Under the pieces are notes generated by a model, which saw nothing but the letters and a program-made list of their open reading frames with translations, was not told where the DNA came from and did no database searches. A stretch of DNA of 20,078 nt from Candidatus Zixiibacteriota bacterium. Its GTDB lineage: Bacteria > Zixibacteria > MSB-5A5 > SM1-73. The stretch lies in NCBI GenBank assembly GCA_029933635.1, contig JAOZNS010000004.1:12953-33030 (forward strand), read 5' to 3'. The translations under genes were made by a program, and so were the position numbers. Shown piece after piece: positions 19,804 to 20,078 of this stretch. Every line of letters starts with the position of its first letter. The first letter of the stretch is position 1.

Positions 19804-20078
19804 ATGCACCGCTTGGTTATCTTTTCAGGGTTGATCATCCTGGTCTTTCTTGCCAGTTTCGGTTAGGCAGAAATTCCCAAGCTGATCAACTATGAGGGGA
19901 TGCTTACCGATAACTCAGGCAATCCTTTGAGCGGCTCTTATAATCTAACCTTCAAGATTTGGACAGATACCACAGGAGGACGAAATTTATGGACTGAAAC
20001 TCAAGATGGGGAACAAGTTCAGAATGGATTGTTTAATGAAATTTTGGTGAAACAAACAACGATGAATATACCGATTGA
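19804..20078 (+). pseudogene. Secreted protein gene with an in-frame TAG at the signal peptide end; 3' end outside the window
   Basis: ATG 19804 lies six bases after GGAGG and encodes MHRLVIFSGLIILVFLASFG, a textbook signal peptide. Codon 21 is TAG (19864-19866). The same frame then stays open to the window edge with protein-like sequence: AEIPKLINYEGMLTDNSGNP, then GSYNLTFKIWTDTTGG and LWTETQDG. That resembles the start of secreted beta-rich proteins found in several uncultured phyla (INYQG.LTD..G.PL.G). A single C-to-T change from CAG (Gln) would create the stop, giving ASFGQAEIP as the original cleavage region. It may be a fresh pseudogene, a sequencing or assembly error, or a read-through case. 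TAG is a normal stop elsewhere in this window, so global recoding is unlikely. Confidence 0.65.

Noticed and set aside
19804..20078. Genome-wide recoding of TAG
   Set aside because: ruvB, ispD, dedA, ddl and surA end with TAG at the length expected for their families, so TAG is a working stop here.

Overview
The window is about 20 kb of dense bacterial housekeeping DNA. Every convincing gene is on the + strand. Shine-Dalgarno sequences are common, ATG, GTG and TTG starts are all used, and TAA, TAG and TGA all act as stops. SurA-type and lipoprotein-like parvulin chaperones point to a cell with an outer membrane. The last gene, a signal peptide followed by a short secreted domain, resembles proteins I associate with uncultured FCB-type candidate phyla (for example Zixibacteria-like lineages). 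That placement is an impression from gene style, not a demonstrated affiliation. No rRNA, tRNA, CRISPR array, integrase or full insertion sequence was seen.

Layout. 1-3299: the 3' part of ruvB, then queH, a weak ORF, a DUF2905 membrane protein and queA; queA and queH are the last two steps of queuosine synthesis. 3359-4548: ispD and ispF of the MEP isoprenoid pathway, overlapping by 13 bp. 4742-7813: a DedA-family membrane protein, D-Ala-D-Ala ligase (ddl) and a HAD hydrolase. 7949-9346: cysS. 9754-12038: pyruvoyl-dependent arginine decarboxylase, agmatinase (together arginine to agmatine to putrescine) and a methyltransferase. 12300-19504: mfd, two double-parvulin secreted foldases (a PpiC-type lipoprotein candidate and SurA) and a small S4 RNA-binding protein of the Hsp15/RqcP type. 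19804-end: the start of a secreted protein whose reading frame carries an in-frame TAG at the end of its signal peptide.

The most unusual layer is non-coding. The intergenic DNA of the first 8 kb is full of short palindromes with a GTAG foot, several arranged as two hairpins facing each other (GTAG-hairpin-spacer-hairpin-CTAC). This is the architecture of REP/BIME elements mobilised by RAYT-type Y1 transposases in Proteobacteria. The stems change sequence while staying paired. At three genes (ruvB, ddl, surA) the GTAG contains the gene's own TAG stop codon. A second, C-rich palindrome family appears three times, and one copy supplies the apparent ribosome binding site of queA. The palindromes are almost absent after position 7900.

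Other points worth checking are a hairpin that would bury the start codon of the arginine decarboxylase gene, an extra 8 residues in the CTP-binding loop of IspD on a GTAG-hairpin sequence, a run of nine G in ispD, a terminator-like perfect hairpin inside mfd, and a complete P-loop in the normally degenerate N-terminal domain of Mfd.
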